Of a DNA stretch of 64,000 nucleotides, positions 36,767-45,403 are shown in pieces. The first letter of the stretch is position 1. The number at the start of each line of letters is the position of its first letter. Where the stretch lies: NCBI RefSeq assembly GCF_003576375.1, contig NZ_QWGE01000001.1, positions 930,001-994,000 on the forward strand. Direction: 5' to 3'. The DNA is from Pontibacter oryzae. Lineage in GTDB: Bacteria > Bacteroidota > Bacteroidia > Cytophagales > Hymenobacteraceae. The notes beneath the pieces were generated by a model. The model searched no databases. It saw nothing but the letters and a program-made list of their open reading frames with translations, and was not told where the DNA came from. A program made the translations under genes and the position numbers.

Positions 36767-37183
36767 CTAAACGGCATCGGCGTTTTGCGGGCAGCACTCA
36801 GCGGCACCTTCGCCATACACCGTCGACTCCCCGAAAGTATAGAACGCCTCCCACTCCACGCCCTGCGGGTCGGTAATCCACGACTTTTCTGATCTGGCAT
36901 AGCAGCAGGTGCACTTCCCTTCTTCCCTGATGGCTCCTTCGGCATTTTTCAGGTGTGCGTATACTTCCGCCAGCTTGGCCTCGCTTTCTGCCTGTATCCC
37001 CAGGTGTTCTATACCTGTGGTTTCAGAACCTAGCGATATGGCAAAGTTTATCCGTGGGTCTTCCAGCATCCATTTGGCATAATCCGGTTTCAGCACTGTT
37101 GGCGCAGCGGCAAATAAGGCAGTATAAAAAGCTGCGGACTCTTCCAGGTTTTTAACTCGGACATTTACGTGAAATCTTTTCAT
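36767..37183 (-). CDS. arsI: ArsI/CadI-type VOC-fold metalloenzyme
   Basis: 138 residues of VOC fold, with metal ligands expected at His4-region (FHVNVRV), His~62 (IEHLGIQAES) and Glu~114 (DPQGVEWEAF). The pair Cys-Cys in GKCTCCYARSEKSWITDPQG is the thiol site that ArsI C-As lyases use to bind trivalent methylarsenicals. A further CC occurs near the C terminus (AECCPQ). ArsI cleaves the C-As bond of methylarsonite. CadI is the same family by name. It heads a unit with a GNAT and SigZ. No ArsR, ArsB or ArsC gene is in the window. Confidence 0.87.
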   Translation of the reverse strand: MKRFHVNVRVKNLEESAAFYTALFAAAPTVLKPDYAKWMLEDPRINFAISLGSETTGIEHLGIQAESEAKLAEVYAHLKNAEGAIREEGKCTCCYARSEKSWITDPQGVEWEAFYTFGESTVYGEGAAECCPQNADAV

Positions 37184-37242
37184 GGCTCAGTAGTATAAAT
37201 TTTGTTGTCACACCCTGATGACGGAGCTAAGTATAAAAAGAC

Positions 37243-37275
37243 GCAGCCCTTTGCAAAAAAATCACAAAGGGCTGC
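37243..37275 (-). terminator. Terminator of the DUF3857/membrane-protein operon
   Basis: GCAGCCCTTTG (37243-37253) pairs with CAAAGGGCTGC (37265-37275). On the minus strand it is followed by TCTTTTTA and lies 24 bases past the stop at 37299. Confidence 0.75.
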
Positions 37276-37298
37276 TAAATCACTAATGCTTACTACAA

Positions 37299-37742
37299 TC
37301 ACAAAAACAACACCAAAGGCACGAGCAGTAAAATTGTTACTAAAACGCATACCAAGGACACCCACACGGCCCGCCAGCGCGTGTAAAACTGTCCGCCGGC
37401 CTCGGCATGTTCCGTTAGCAGCTCACCTTGTAGATTTTTTGCTATAAAGTAAGCCACTGCAGCACTTACCCAGGGAATCAAGAAGTTGGGTAACTTATCA
37501 ACCGTTGCATCTGGCAAGAACAACATGCTGCCAATTAATCCATACATGATTAACACTGCATAAAAAATCACCTGCTTGCCTCGTTCCGGGGCGCCAAGCA
37601 TTACGTAGTTGCTATAAATTAAGTATCCTCCGGCTATAGGCCCACCTAAAAAGGTCGCCAGCATAATAGCGCTTAGGTTAAACAGCTTTTCTTCAGGTAC
37701 AGCAACCCCTTGCTCCTCCTGCATTGCCATAAACTCACTCAT
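37299..37742 (-). CDS. Small four-TM membrane protein
   Basis: 147 residues with ~4 hydrophobic segments (LFNLSAIMLATFLGGPIAGGYLIYSN, VIFYAVLIMYGLIGSMLFL, FLIPWVSAAVAYFIA, and a C-terminal VWVSLVCVLVTILLLVPLVLFL). I do not recognise the family; the GGPIAGGYL box with an Asn after it is common in small Bacteroidota membrane proteins. It lies 13 bases after the second DUF3857 gene and is likely the last gene of that operon. It should be an inner-membrane protein of unknown function. Confidence 0.7.
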   Translation of the reverse strand: MSEFMAMQEEQGVAVPEEKLFNLSAIMLATFLGGPIAGGYLIYSNYVMLGAPERGKQVIFYAVLIMYGLIGSMLFLPDATVDKLPNFLIPWVSAAVAYFIAKNLQGELLTEHAEAGGQFYTRWRAVWVSLVCVLVTILLLVPLVLFL

Positions 37743-37755
37743 GTACTGTCTCGGG

Positions 37756-39669
37756 TTATTGTATGTTTTTAACTAAAACCACCTTCTCCTGATCTGCCTT
37801 GATGATGTTGTTATAGAAATCCACAAGCTGGGAATAGGTTTCCGGGGCATAGCGGCCTTTGCCCATTTGCATTTCGCGGGTGTAGATTACGCGCTGCCCA
37901 TCCATTTTCACGTTTGCCGTATAGTTGCCAAACGGAGAATTAAATCGCATCGGTTTAGGCAGGTACTCCAAGGTATAGCCTGCTGGTATCTCAATCTCCA
38001 CGGTGTCTACATCCTTAAAGGCCATTGTGCGCACTACTTCCATGGTTCGCTTTTCCTTCTGGCCTGGTACGCTCGTCCATTTGCTGAGCAGGTTCAGGTT
38101 TACGAACATACGCTTGCCACTTAAGGTTGCGCATCCGCGCAGGCTTAGCTCAAGGTCCTCGGTTACGCTGGGCACGCGGTCTTTTTTCTGGGCAAGGGTA
38201 TACTTCTCAATCTCAAAGGCAGGTGCTTGTATGCGCTCATAAAGCCACTTGCGCTGCTCTTCAGGCTTCAGGCGATGGATAATGCCATCGCGGCTTTCCT
38301 GCTGCAAGCCGGTATAATGGGTATTAACTTTAGCTAAACCACTTCCTGTCTCGTCCAGCTTTATACGCACATTGCGTACCTGCAAATTTTCTTCCGGGCC
38401 ATAGGCAGTAGTCTTCACCAATTTACCACCCTCGGGCGTAATTAGCAGGGCATGGCGATCGCCAGTGAAGCTGCCGTTATACCCTGCGGCCTCTGTCTGG
38501 CTGGTGCACTCTAGCCACATGGTATCCTGCGGCATCGGCACGCACAGTATAACATGGTTAAACTGGCTGCTCGGGAAGTCAACTTTTATGCCTGCCTCCC
38601 CTTCTCCTGCTTTTATCAGCGCGTAGTGTGATTTTACTCCAACAGCACTAAGCATGGCTTGGGTATAATTTGAAAGTGCTTTGCAATCGCCGTAGCCTTT
38701 GCTATCCACAAAGCTGGCCTCAAAAGGCTGGAAACCGCCAATACCTAACTGTATGGACACATAGCGGGTTTTACCTTGCATGTACGTATAAACCAGCCTT
38801 ACTTTTTCCTCGGTAGTTTTAGCGTTTGCCGTCAGCTGCTTCAGTTTTGCAACGGTTTCGTCTGGCAAGGTGCCGCGCCCTTCGTTTAGCTTGTTTATCC
38901 ACAGACCGAAATCCTTCCAGGACTCCATGCTTCCCTGGTAGCCCTCTACCTCGAAGGTGGCCGGTGCCGTAAGAACCTGCGGAACCAGTTCTGCAAAATC
39001 AGGGCCGTAGGGCTCTCTCCGAATGGGTGTAAGCCCTTTAATTTCCCAACGATAAATATCCTGGGTAGCGCTACTGCTTTTGGCCACAGATTGGCTCAGG
39101 TTACTTTCGCGGTAGCGAAGCGGCATACCGGCTGGCATTTGCACCTCCAACGATGCCTTCTCTACTGAAACATCCTCGGCGCCTTGCGGATACCAGCGCG
39201 GATAGAACATCATGTTCTTTTGCGTCATTTCATACTCAAACTCTACGGTGTATGGGTAAACGCTGTACTCTAGGCTGGCAATTTTAGCACGGTTATCTTC
39301 GTAAACCGAAATGTTACTGATCGCGCTCACATCTTTGATGTCGCTGTTCTTTAGCTTTTTAATTTTCTTCCCGAAACGGTCATAGGAAGTGCCTTCGATG
39401 CTGGTAACCTTGCTCAGCTTATCGTAGGGCACGTAAAGCGTAGCATACCTGTCACCGTTTTCATTCAGGACTGTAATGGTAGTTTTAAAGCGGGTAGTAC
39501 CACTATTAACTGCGTGCACCGTGAAAACGGTTTCCTCGTTACGGACAATTGCGTTAGACTCCTTAGCCAGCTCTGCAAATGTTTTGTCTCCGTTAGCAAA
39601 GGTTTTAAGCGAAGGTAATAGCAAGGCAAAACAGCAGAGCCACTTAACCAGGGTTCTATTTTTTTGCAT
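37756..39669 (-). CDS. DUF3857 protein with transglutaminase-like domain, catalytic residues present
   Basis: 637 residues from ATG 39669; the frame's earlier start at 39690 is rejected for a good signal peptide MQKNRTLVKWLCCFALLLPS. DUF3857 covers ~50-260 (TYDRFGKKIKKLKNSDIKDV). The transglutaminase core is ~270-400: Cys329 in GYGDCKALSNYTQAML and His372 in SQFNHVILCV. The third position is Glu instead of Asp (LECTS). A C-terminal beta domain (DUF3858-like) follows. It is an exported protein, possibly a periplasmic protease or crosslinking enzyme. It is paired with the upstream paralogue 39769-41745. Confidence 0.85.
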   Translation of the reverse strand: MQKNRTLVKWLCCFALLLPSLKTFANGDKTFAELAKESNAIVRNEETVFTVHAVNSGTTRFKTTITVLNENGDRYATLYVPYDKLSKVTSIEGTSYDRFGKKIKKLKNSDIKDVSAISNISVYEDNRAKIASLEYSVYPYTVEFEYEMTQKNMMFYPRWYPQGAEDVSVEKASLEVQMPAGMPLRYRESNLSQSVAKSSSATQDIYRWEIKGLTPIRREPYGPDFAELVPQVLTAPATFEVEGYQGSMESWKDFGLWINKLNEGRGTLPDETVAKLKQLTANAKTTEEKVRLVYTYMQGKTRYVSIQLGIGGFQPFEASFVDSKGYGDCKALSNYTQAMLSAVGVKSHYALIKAGEGEAGIKVDFPSSQFNHVILCVPMPQDTMWLECTSQTEAAGYNGSFTGDRHALLITPEGGKLVKTTAYGPEENLQVRNVRIKLDETGSGLAKVNTHYTGLQQESRDGIIHRLKPEEQRKWLYERIQAPAFEIEKYTLAQKKDRVPSVTEDLELSLRGCATLSGKRMFVNLNLLSKWTSVPGQKEKRTMEVVRTMAFKDVDTVEIEIPAGYTLEYLPKPMRFNSPFGNYTANVKMDGQRVIYTREMQMGKGRYAPETYSQLVDFYNNIIKADQEKVVLVKNIQ

Positions 39670-39694
39670 AAGTATACAATTTATTACCATAGCC

Positions 39695-39740
39695 TAACCA
39701 CCTACTTGTTGTTGCTGAAGCCTCATCAAGCAGGTGGTTA
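39695..39740 (-). other. Hairpin between the two DUF3857 genes
   Basis: TAACCACCTACTTG (39695-39708) pairs with CAAGCAGGTGGTTA (39727-39740) with one mismatch and an 18-base loop. There is no T-tract, so it looks more like an RNA-processing or stability element within an operon than a full terminator. The 99-base gap may let expression of the second gene be set separately. Confidence 0.5.
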
Positions 39741-39768
39741 AACTATAAACTATTGGTTTGATTCAGTA

Positions 39769-41745
39769 TTAGTTTGCTGCTGTTGCCTTCTTTAGCACCA
39801 CTTGCTCGGCATGCTTGGCTATAATCTGGTTATAGAACTCCTTTAGGTAAGGATATTCCGGAGCATAGAACACAGCCCGGTTAATGTTAACCTTACTCAT
39901 TATCTGTAGGGTATTGCCTTCCTGCTGCACCATGTACATGAAGCGGCCTCCGTTCTCTGGCAAGTTCACGGCTATACTTTTGGGCATCTCCTCAATCTCA
40001 TATCCATTCGGGATTTCGAGATTGCAGATATAGGTTTCATCTATCGGCATTGCAAAATCCACAGGGTACACGCGTTCGTTCATCTTAAACGGGTTTTCCT
40101 TTTCGCCACGGCCCAGCATTGGGTTCAGGTAGATAATATCATTCGATCTCCCACTACCATTTATACTTATCTCATAGCTTATATCCAAGGCGCTGTTCAG
40201 GTCATTCAGGTTATTGATCTGCGCTTTAGTCATTTTGTAATCGCCAACTTCCTTGGTAAGGCTTTCTGTAAACTTACTTTCACCTTCCTCAAATATGTTG
40301 CGGCGCATCCTAATGGCACTATAGCCTCCCGCAGACTCGCGCCCCTTGCCTACCATCTCTCCTTGGCTATTCATATTAAGTGTAGCACTGAAAAGCGTGG
40401 TCGAGTTAGCCGCAGGGTCCAGACTAACCCATCGGTTTTCGTTTTTCTTAATTAGGCGGCCGTGTCCGTTTAAGGCTCTGGTTGGCAGTATACCAACAGT
40501 TACCAATGGGTCTGTTGCATCTAACAGGTATTCCTTTCCATCAAGCTGCACATGCGAGATAACATAGTTAAACTTGCTAATCATAGGGGCCATTGCCGTA
40601 TGGATACGCCCATTGTCGCGGGTACTTACCAATACCGGGTTTGCTTCAAAACCTGCCTCCTGCAGCATGGAGGTGAGTAAAATATTTATGTCTGCAGAAT
40701 TGCCAGTACGCTCATCCCAGGCTTTCCGGATCGAGGCGTCAGTATAAATGCCACCTTTACCGTTCCATTTCATACGTTGCTTAACCAGATCGAAAATAAC
40801 GCTCAGCTGCTCGGGTTTAGTTTTATACTGGGCCTGGATTGTTGCCAGCTCGTTTTTATAGAACCCACTGCGGTTTAGTTGCACTCCAAAGCGATCGGCC
40901 ATCATTAGGTCCTTTGTCACACTATTCCAGTCGCCTGTCATGATGCGTGGTGGCTGCCCAGGGAACTGCACGCGCTGCAACTCAAACTCTATTTTAGATT
41001 GGTAGTCGCGCAGCGTGGTAATATATCTCTCCTCCTTCAGCGCTGGCACGTCTTTCATTATCCATACATAGGCATTGTTTTGCACATCAGGAGTTGTGCC
41101 GGCGGCAGCTTGTCTCGTATTCTCGTTTCTGTAGAGAGCATGATAGCCCTGCATCTGAAATTTGTAGTCGAAATACTCAGGTATCTCCGCTCGGAACTCA
41201 CTCCATAGAGTTGGAATGCTGTGCTGAAACTCCCAATCACGAAGGGTATACACGAAATCAGAGGTGATGGTGTAGCTGACATCAATAACAGAGCCCTCTT
41301 TCACGTTAGGCATGGTAAACTTTTTAGCAAACCAGTTTTCTGTGTTCTTCTCCTCGAAAACACTTTTGCCATCAAGTTTATCTTTCTCGATTTTTCCGTT
41401 TACCAGGTTAAACGTATATCCTTTGATACTTGTAACCTTCTCGCGGTCTGATCCTTTTTCATAAAAAGGCACAACCACATCTGCCCAATCGTAAGCGGAT
41501 TTTTTAAATATTTTTATTCTGATATGCCGTTCAAACACCACTTGCAGTTCATTGGTGGTATTAAACCGCGTATATCCGTAATCTGAAAGTATAACCGCAC
41601 CTGCACTCGTATCTTGCGGATACGAGCTCATTTTCAGTTCTTCTTCAGTTATCTTTCCAAATTTAGGGACTTGGGCAGCGACTTGCTGCAAGGCACCGGC
41701 TAACAGAAGTACCAGCACCCAGAGTTGGGTAGAGATTGCTTTCAT
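39769..41745 (-). CDS. DUF3857 protein with degenerate transglutaminase-like domain
   Basis: 658 residues from ATG 41745 with a signal peptide (MKAISTQLWVLVLLLAGA ... VAAQ). DUF3857 spans ~50-270. In the transglutaminase-like part the catalytic Cys position is Ser350 (RTGNSADINILLTSML) and the His position is Tyr394 (SKFNYVISHVQLDGK), while the Asp of LLDATDP is kept. It should therefore not work as a Cys protease or transglutaminase and may act as a binding protein or partner of the active-looking paralogue downstream. From memory, GNSADIN is seen in other Bacteroidota members, so the loss may define a subfamily. Confidence 0.83.
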   Translation of the reverse strand: MKAISTQLWVLVLLLAGALQQVAAQVPKFGKITEEELKMSSYPQDTSAGAVILSDYGYTRFNTTNELQVVFERHIRIKIFKKSAYDWADVVVPFYEKGSDREKVTSIKGYTFNLVNGKIEKDKLDGKSVFEEKNTENWFAKKFTMPNVKEGSVIDVSYTITSDFVYTLRDWEFQHSIPTLWSEFRAEIPEYFDYKFQMQGYHALYRNENTRQAAAGTTPDVQNNAYVWIMKDVPALKEERYITTLRDYQSKIEFELQRVQFPGQPPRIMTGDWNSVTKDLMMADRFGVQLNRSGFYKNELATIQAQYKTKPEQLSVIFDLVKQRMKWNGKGGIYTDASIRKAWDERTGNSADINILLTSMLQEAGFEANPVLVSTRDNGRIHTAMAPMISKFNYVISHVQLDGKEYLLDATDPLVTVGILPTRALNGHGRLIKKNENRWVSLDPAANSTTLFSATLNMNSQGEMVGKGRESAGGYSAIRMRRNIFEEGESKFTESLTKEVGDYKMTKAQINNLNDLNSALDISYEISINGSGRSNDIIYLNPMLGRGEKENPFKMNERVYPVDFAMPIDETYICNLEIPNGYEIEEMPKSIAVNLPENGGRFMYMVQQEGNTLQIMSKVNINRAVFYAPEYPYLKEFYNQIIAKHAEQVVLKKATAAN

Positions 41746-41748
41746 AGG

Positions 41749-41777
41749 CAAATGTAAAAGTTATTATGTTTGTGCAA
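41749..41777 (-). promoter_or_regulatory. Promoter of the DUF3857 operon, possibly leaderless
   Basis: On the minus strand TTG (41777-41775), 18 bases, then TACATTTG (41756-41749). The start site would fall at or next to the ATG at 41745, so the mRNA would have essentially no leader if both calls are right. Confidence 0.45.
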
Positions 41778-42146
41778 TTTTGGCGCATCCACTACGAACA
41801 GGATAATAGCATAACACTTACCTTATCAAGCAAGTACATAGTTATTCTATCCTAATCGGGTTATAAAGAAAGCTATATATTTCTATATTATCAAAAAATC
41901 TGTGCCATTTTGAGAAAATTCTTACAGATTAGTTCGGTTAGATAATGCCTGCACTTAACTTATAGATATCCCTTGATCGTTTATAACTCATGTCCATTGC
42001 CCTATATATCACTAGCAGTGTATATATATTAAATCTTATACTACACATATACTTATGGAAACCTGATGGTTACCATATAAAACACCAAGTAATTTGCTTT
42101 CAACAAATAAATCAGATAGACAATTGCAGTATATTTTAATCAAAAA

Positions 42147-42174
42147 AATCTCGCAGCGTGGACACAGCGAGATT
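42147..42174. other. Small hairpin in the 41.8-42.2 kb gap
   Basis: AATCTCGC pairs with GCGAGATT (12-base loop). It lies beyond the strong terminator of the 42268 gene, inside an AT-rich 520-base gap (41746-42267). No gene can be supported in that gap. Confidence 0.45.
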
Positions 42175-42218
42175 AAATTAATACCAGTTATGATGTAGTG
42201 ATGTAAGTGAAAAAATGG

Positions 42219-42260
42219 TGGAGCGGCGGCCTTGGGTAGGAAGGCAGTACCGCCGCTCCA
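42219..42260 (-). terminator. Terminator of the 42268-42675 gene
   Basis: TGGAGCGGCGG pairs with CCGCCGCTCCA, with an inner GCCTT/AAGGC stem. On the minus strand it is followed by a T run. It starts 8 bases past the stop codon. Confidence 0.8.
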
Positions 42261-42267
42261 GCTAATG

Positions 42268-42675
42268 TTACAGGTAGGATGAGTAATTTCGTTTATCAGA
42301 CCAGAATTCTCGGCAGGCTTCGCGCTGCTCTTCAATAAATTGAGAATTCTTCTTTAGTTCTTTCCAGTTACCGTATCCTAGGCGTTCGCACATCCGGAAA
42401 AAACTATCACCTTGGTTTTTTTGGCCTTTAACTCGTACCAGCGAGCTAAGTAATGGTCGGCCTTCCTGGTATTCTCTTTCAGAAATTTCGTCTATAACCT
42501 CAGCTAAAAGGGATTTCTCATGAGGGTTTTCCAAGTTAAGGCCAAGCTCTGCTTCATAAATCAAGTTTTGGAAGGACATGAGATGTGCTCTGCCGCGAGC
42601 TACTTGAATGAGTTTCTTTCGTACGCGTGAATTCATTTGTCGTGCAAATTTGGGGTTACGCAGCTTAGGAAACAA
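42268..42675 (-). CDS. Small hypothetical protein with GRPLLSSL motif
   Basis: 135 residues, or 122 if it starts at the next ATG (42636), which lies nearer the basic MNSRVRKKLIQVARGR and is equally credible. It is helical, with ISEREYQEGRPLLSSLVRVKG, then GDSFFRMCERLGYGNWKELKKN, and a charged C terminus. From memory, the GRPLLSxLV...GxxFF pattern occurs in many small stand-alone bacterial proteins of unknown role. It has its own terminator. Confidence 0.65.
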   Translation of the reverse strand: MFPKLRNPKFARQMNSRVRKKLIQVARGRAHLMSFQNLIYEAELGLNLENPHEKSLLAEVIDEISEREYQEGRPLLSSLVRVKGQKNQGDSFFRMCERLGYGNWKELKKNSQFIEEQREACREFWSDKRNYSSYL

Positions 42676-42828
42676 TTAAATCGGGTTTGTGCCCGAAAAG
42701 TACCTTTCTGCACTGCTATTAAAAGTATTATATATATTCATTAACGTATAATAGCAGAAAAAGGTTTCACGACGAGTTTAGAATTCAACCCGTTTTAGTG
42801 CAATCATTTATACATTGGTGCTAATGTA

Positions 42829-43611
42829 CTATCCGCGCAGTTGCTTAGGCTGTTTTTCGGAGAGGTATTTCCAGTATCGTTTAGGGATGTGCCGCAAATG
42901 CAGCTTAGGGTTTTTACGCTCAGGGATGTTAACATGGTCGAAGTATATTTGCCATAACCTCTGGTAGTCATCCTCCTCAGAGTGCTTTGCATCCGGACTT
43001 AAGGCAGGCTTTTGCATGTGGTCTGGTAACTCCAGGTCAACAAGCGAAGCCCGGTTCAAATCATAGTATGCGCCATAGCGCCGTTTAGTATCATAAATAG
43101 CCCAGCGTTGGTCGGCATAGCGTGTTTCAAAATGCTTGATAATGAGCGGCAATACATTAAAATCAGGGGAAATAGTGGCGTAGAACATATCGTCTGCCGT
43201 CTTCTGAAATCTGACAAAAGCCTCCATTCGGTGCTTTTCGCGGTGCACTTGCTTGGCTGCCTGCTGCACTTGCAGGACACATTGCGCCGCATAGTTACCC
43301 TCTATACTTTCATTCGACCCGAATACCAGCTTTATATAATGGTAGATTATCTGCTCGAATCCGGGCTGCTCCCAAAGATAGGTATGGTATAAGGCTTGCT
43401 GCGCCCCTACGCTCAGTTTCTGCTGCAGTCCACGCCACACCCTGCGTGCCTTCTCATCATCGGTGATTACGGCAATAGTATCTCCAAACATAATTGGCTG
43501 GGCCATGTGCTCCTGCTCAATGCTGGTTGGCCACGCCTTTCGTTCGTATGCCTCAAATATTACCGTAAGCAGGCCTTCAAACGTTCCATCGTAAGTATAG
43601 AGATACATCAA
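42829..43611 (-). CDS. TIGR03915-family putative DNA repair protein (DUF4130)
   Basis: 260 residues. The start MMYLYTYDGTFEGLLTVIFEAYERK is the signature beginning of the family; the middle (KHRMEAFVRFQKTADDMFYATISPDFNVLPLIIKHFETRYADQRWAIYD) contains its most conserved block, and it ends in RHIPKRYWKYLSEKQP. The family is found next to TIGR03916 radical-SAM proteins and is thought to work on DNA together with it. The exact reaction is unknown. It is the downstream partner of 43873-45138. Confidence 0.92.
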   Translation of the reverse strand: MMYLYTYDGTFEGLLTVIFEAYERKAWPTSIEQEHMAQPIMFGDTIAVITDDEKARRVWRGLQQKLSVGAQQALYHTYLWEQPGFEQIIYHYIKLVFGSNESIEGNYAAQCVLQVQQAAKQVHREKHRMEAFVRFQKTADDMFYATISPDFNVLPLIIKHFETRYADQRWAIYDTKRRYGAYYDLNRASLVDLELPDHMQKPALSPDAKHSEEDDYQRLWQIYFDHVNIPERKNPKLHLRHIPKRYWKYLSEKQPKQLRG

Positions 43612-43643
43612 ATCTTATGAGAAGCTAACCGGTACGGGCTATG

Positions 43644-43775
43644 TTATTTTAGATTCTTGCGGTTTTTATCAGCTGTTTCCATTTGTGCGCGAGCGGCGAG
43701 GGTCTGCAGCTGCGGCACCAGCATATTTAGCTTGCAGTACAAAGAAACACGGGCAACTTTCTGATTCTTTCTCAT
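43644..43775 (-). CDS. Possible small basic protein between the DNA-repair pair
   Basis: 43 residues, MRKNQKVARVSLYCKLNML followed by VPQLQTLAARAQMETADKNRKNLK. It lies in the gap between the radical-SAM gene and its TIGR03915 partner, preceded by an A-rich stretch. Its frame opens further upstream, but this ATG is the most natural start. A length this short could be by chance. Confidence 0.35.
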   Translation of the reverse strand: MRKNQKVARVSLYCKLNMLVPQLQTLAARAQMETADKNRKNLK

Positions 43776-43872
43776 GACTAACACTTTTTTTGGTTGGATT
43801 GAATTGGAAGTATAATTCGGTTTGATTGAATTCCTTTTTTTGATTCTCATGCTCCTCACTCCTCCTTCTCTT

Positions 43873-45138
43873 TTACCCCACCTGCTTAAACAGGTCGAGT
43901 TGCTGTGTAAGCAGCGCACTCCGTACTGACCCATCGCCAAACAATATCTTATTCCTAATCTGCTGCGAGTCGTAATCCTGGCGGTGCAGGCTTATGGTTT
44001 GGCACGTTATAAAATACTTTGCACGTTTGAGCACCACACCCATCTGGCGTAAATGCTCAAAGTTTAAGGAAGCAAACCGCCGCGCCGATACAATTTTCTT
44101 CGCGCTTTTTACACCGATGCCGGGCACACGGAGTATAAGTTCATAATCCGCCGTGTTTAATTCCACCGGAAACATGTGCCGGTTCCTCAACGCCCAGCCA
44201 AGTTTTGGATCAATGTCAAGATCTAGGTGCGGGTTCAGTTCATCAACAATCTCATTGGCGCTGAAGCCATAGAAGCGCATCAGCCAATCAGCCTGGTAAA
44301 TGCGGTTCTCCCTGATAATTGGTGGCTCTGTGATGATCGGCAGGCGGTTATCGGTGCTTATAGGCACATAGCCAGAGTAATACACCCGCTTCAGGCTGTA
44401 ATCCTTGTATAATTGGCTTGAAAGCTGCAGAATCTGATGGTCGTTCTCGGCAGAAGCTCCTACAATAAGTTGGGTACTTTGCCCAGCAGGAGCAAACGTT
44501 GGCGCAGACTTAAATAGCTTAACCTCTTCTTTGGACTGCGCCAGGTGTTGTTTAATGTTCCCCATCGGCTCCAGCACTTCCTTATAGTTCTTTTCAGGTG
44601 CCAGTTGCTGTAGACTCATTTCCGAAGGCAGCTCAATGTTCACGCTCAATCTGTCGGCATACAGACCCGCCTCTTTAATCAGCTCTTCGCTGGCACCAGG
44701 TATGGTTTTAAGGTGGATATAGCCGTTAAACTTATGCTCTTGGCGCAACTTCTTGGCCACACGCACTAAGCGCTCCATCGTATAATCAGCATTCTTGAAA
44801 ATTCCTGAGCTCAGGAATAACCCCTCTATATAATTGCGCCGATAGAAATTTATAGTCAGGTCTACCACTTCCTGCACCGTAAAGGCTGCGCGCTGCACAT
44901 CGTTGCTCTTGCGCGTAACACAGTAGGCACAATCAAAAATGCAGAAGTTAGTTAGCAAAATCTTCAGCAGCGATACGCAACGGCCATCCTCAGTATAGCT
45001 ATGACAGATCCCCATCCCCTCTGCGTTGCCTAATCCTTTGTTTTCGTTTTTGCGCTTTCCGCCACTGGATGAACAGGAAACATCATACTTTGCAGCATCT
45101 GCTAATATTTTTAGTTTCTCAATTACCTTGTTATCCAT
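43873..45138 (-). CDS. Putative DNA modification/repair radical SAM protein (TIGR03916)
   Basis: 421 residues. The radical SAM cluster Cys pattern is in LLTNFCIFDCAYCVTRKSND (~66-85), i.e. CxxxCxxC. An N-terminal Cys and a conserved ATIG-free block KYDVSCSSSGGKRKNENKGLGNAEGMGICHSY precede it. A C-terminal helix-hairpin-helix region (LILRVPGIGVKSAKKIVSARR, ~330-355) suggests DNA contact. It is the paired partner of TIGR03915; the pair is thought to repair or modify DNA, though the substrate is unproved. Divergent from the BamA-like gene, across a 265-base AT-rich gap. Confidence 0.93.
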   Translation of the reverse strand: MDNKVIEKLKILADAAKYDVSCSSSGGKRKNENKGLGNAEGMGICHSYTEDGRCVSLLKILLTNFCIFDCAYCVTRKSNDVQRAAFTVQEVVDLTINFYRRNYIEGLFLSSGIFKNADYTMERLVRVAKKLRQEHKFNGYIHLKTIPGASEELIKEAGLYADRLSVNIELPSEMSLQQLAPEKNYKEVLEPMGNIKQHLAQSKEEVKLFKSAPTFAPAGQSTQLIVGASAENDHQILQLSSQLYKDYSLKRVYYSGYVPISTDNRLPIITEPPIIRENRIYQADWLMRFYGFSANEIVDELNPHLDLDIDPKLGWALRNRHMFPVELNTADYELILRVPGIGVKSAKKIVSARRFASLNFEHLRQMGVVLKRAKYFITCQTISLHRQDYDSQQIRNKILFGDGSVRSALLTQQLDLFKQVG

Positions 45139-45214
45139 ACCTCTGATGTTCTGTGCTTTCTAGGGTTTAAAGATAGCAAACACATTTAAATAAACCCAAT
45201 ATTATTAGCAAATT

Positions 45215-45246
45215 TTATCAACAGACTTATCTACAGATGTTGATAA
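45215..45246. other. Cluster of three DnaA-box-like 9-mers
   Basis: TTATCAACA (45215-45223), TTATCTACA (45227-45235) and, on the other strand, TTATCAACA (45238-45246). Each differs from TTATCCACA only at position 6. They lie in the AT-rich 265-base gap 45139-45403 between divergent genes. Confidence 0.5.
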
Positions 45247-45403
45247 ACTAAAATTGTTAGCATAAAATTAACTCACCAATGCATCCAAAAACAACCCTGC
45301 AACTCAGAAGCAGCCATTTTATAGCATACTCGTATCGTTAGTGCACGTTTAATGCGTTATATTAGGAGGCTTAACCCGGGCATTTTTTTGATTACCCATA
45401 CTT

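Noticed and set aside
42036..42335. A 99-codon minus-strand frame over the terminator region
   Set aside because: Runs through two hairpins and into the 3' end of the next gene; low-complexity text.
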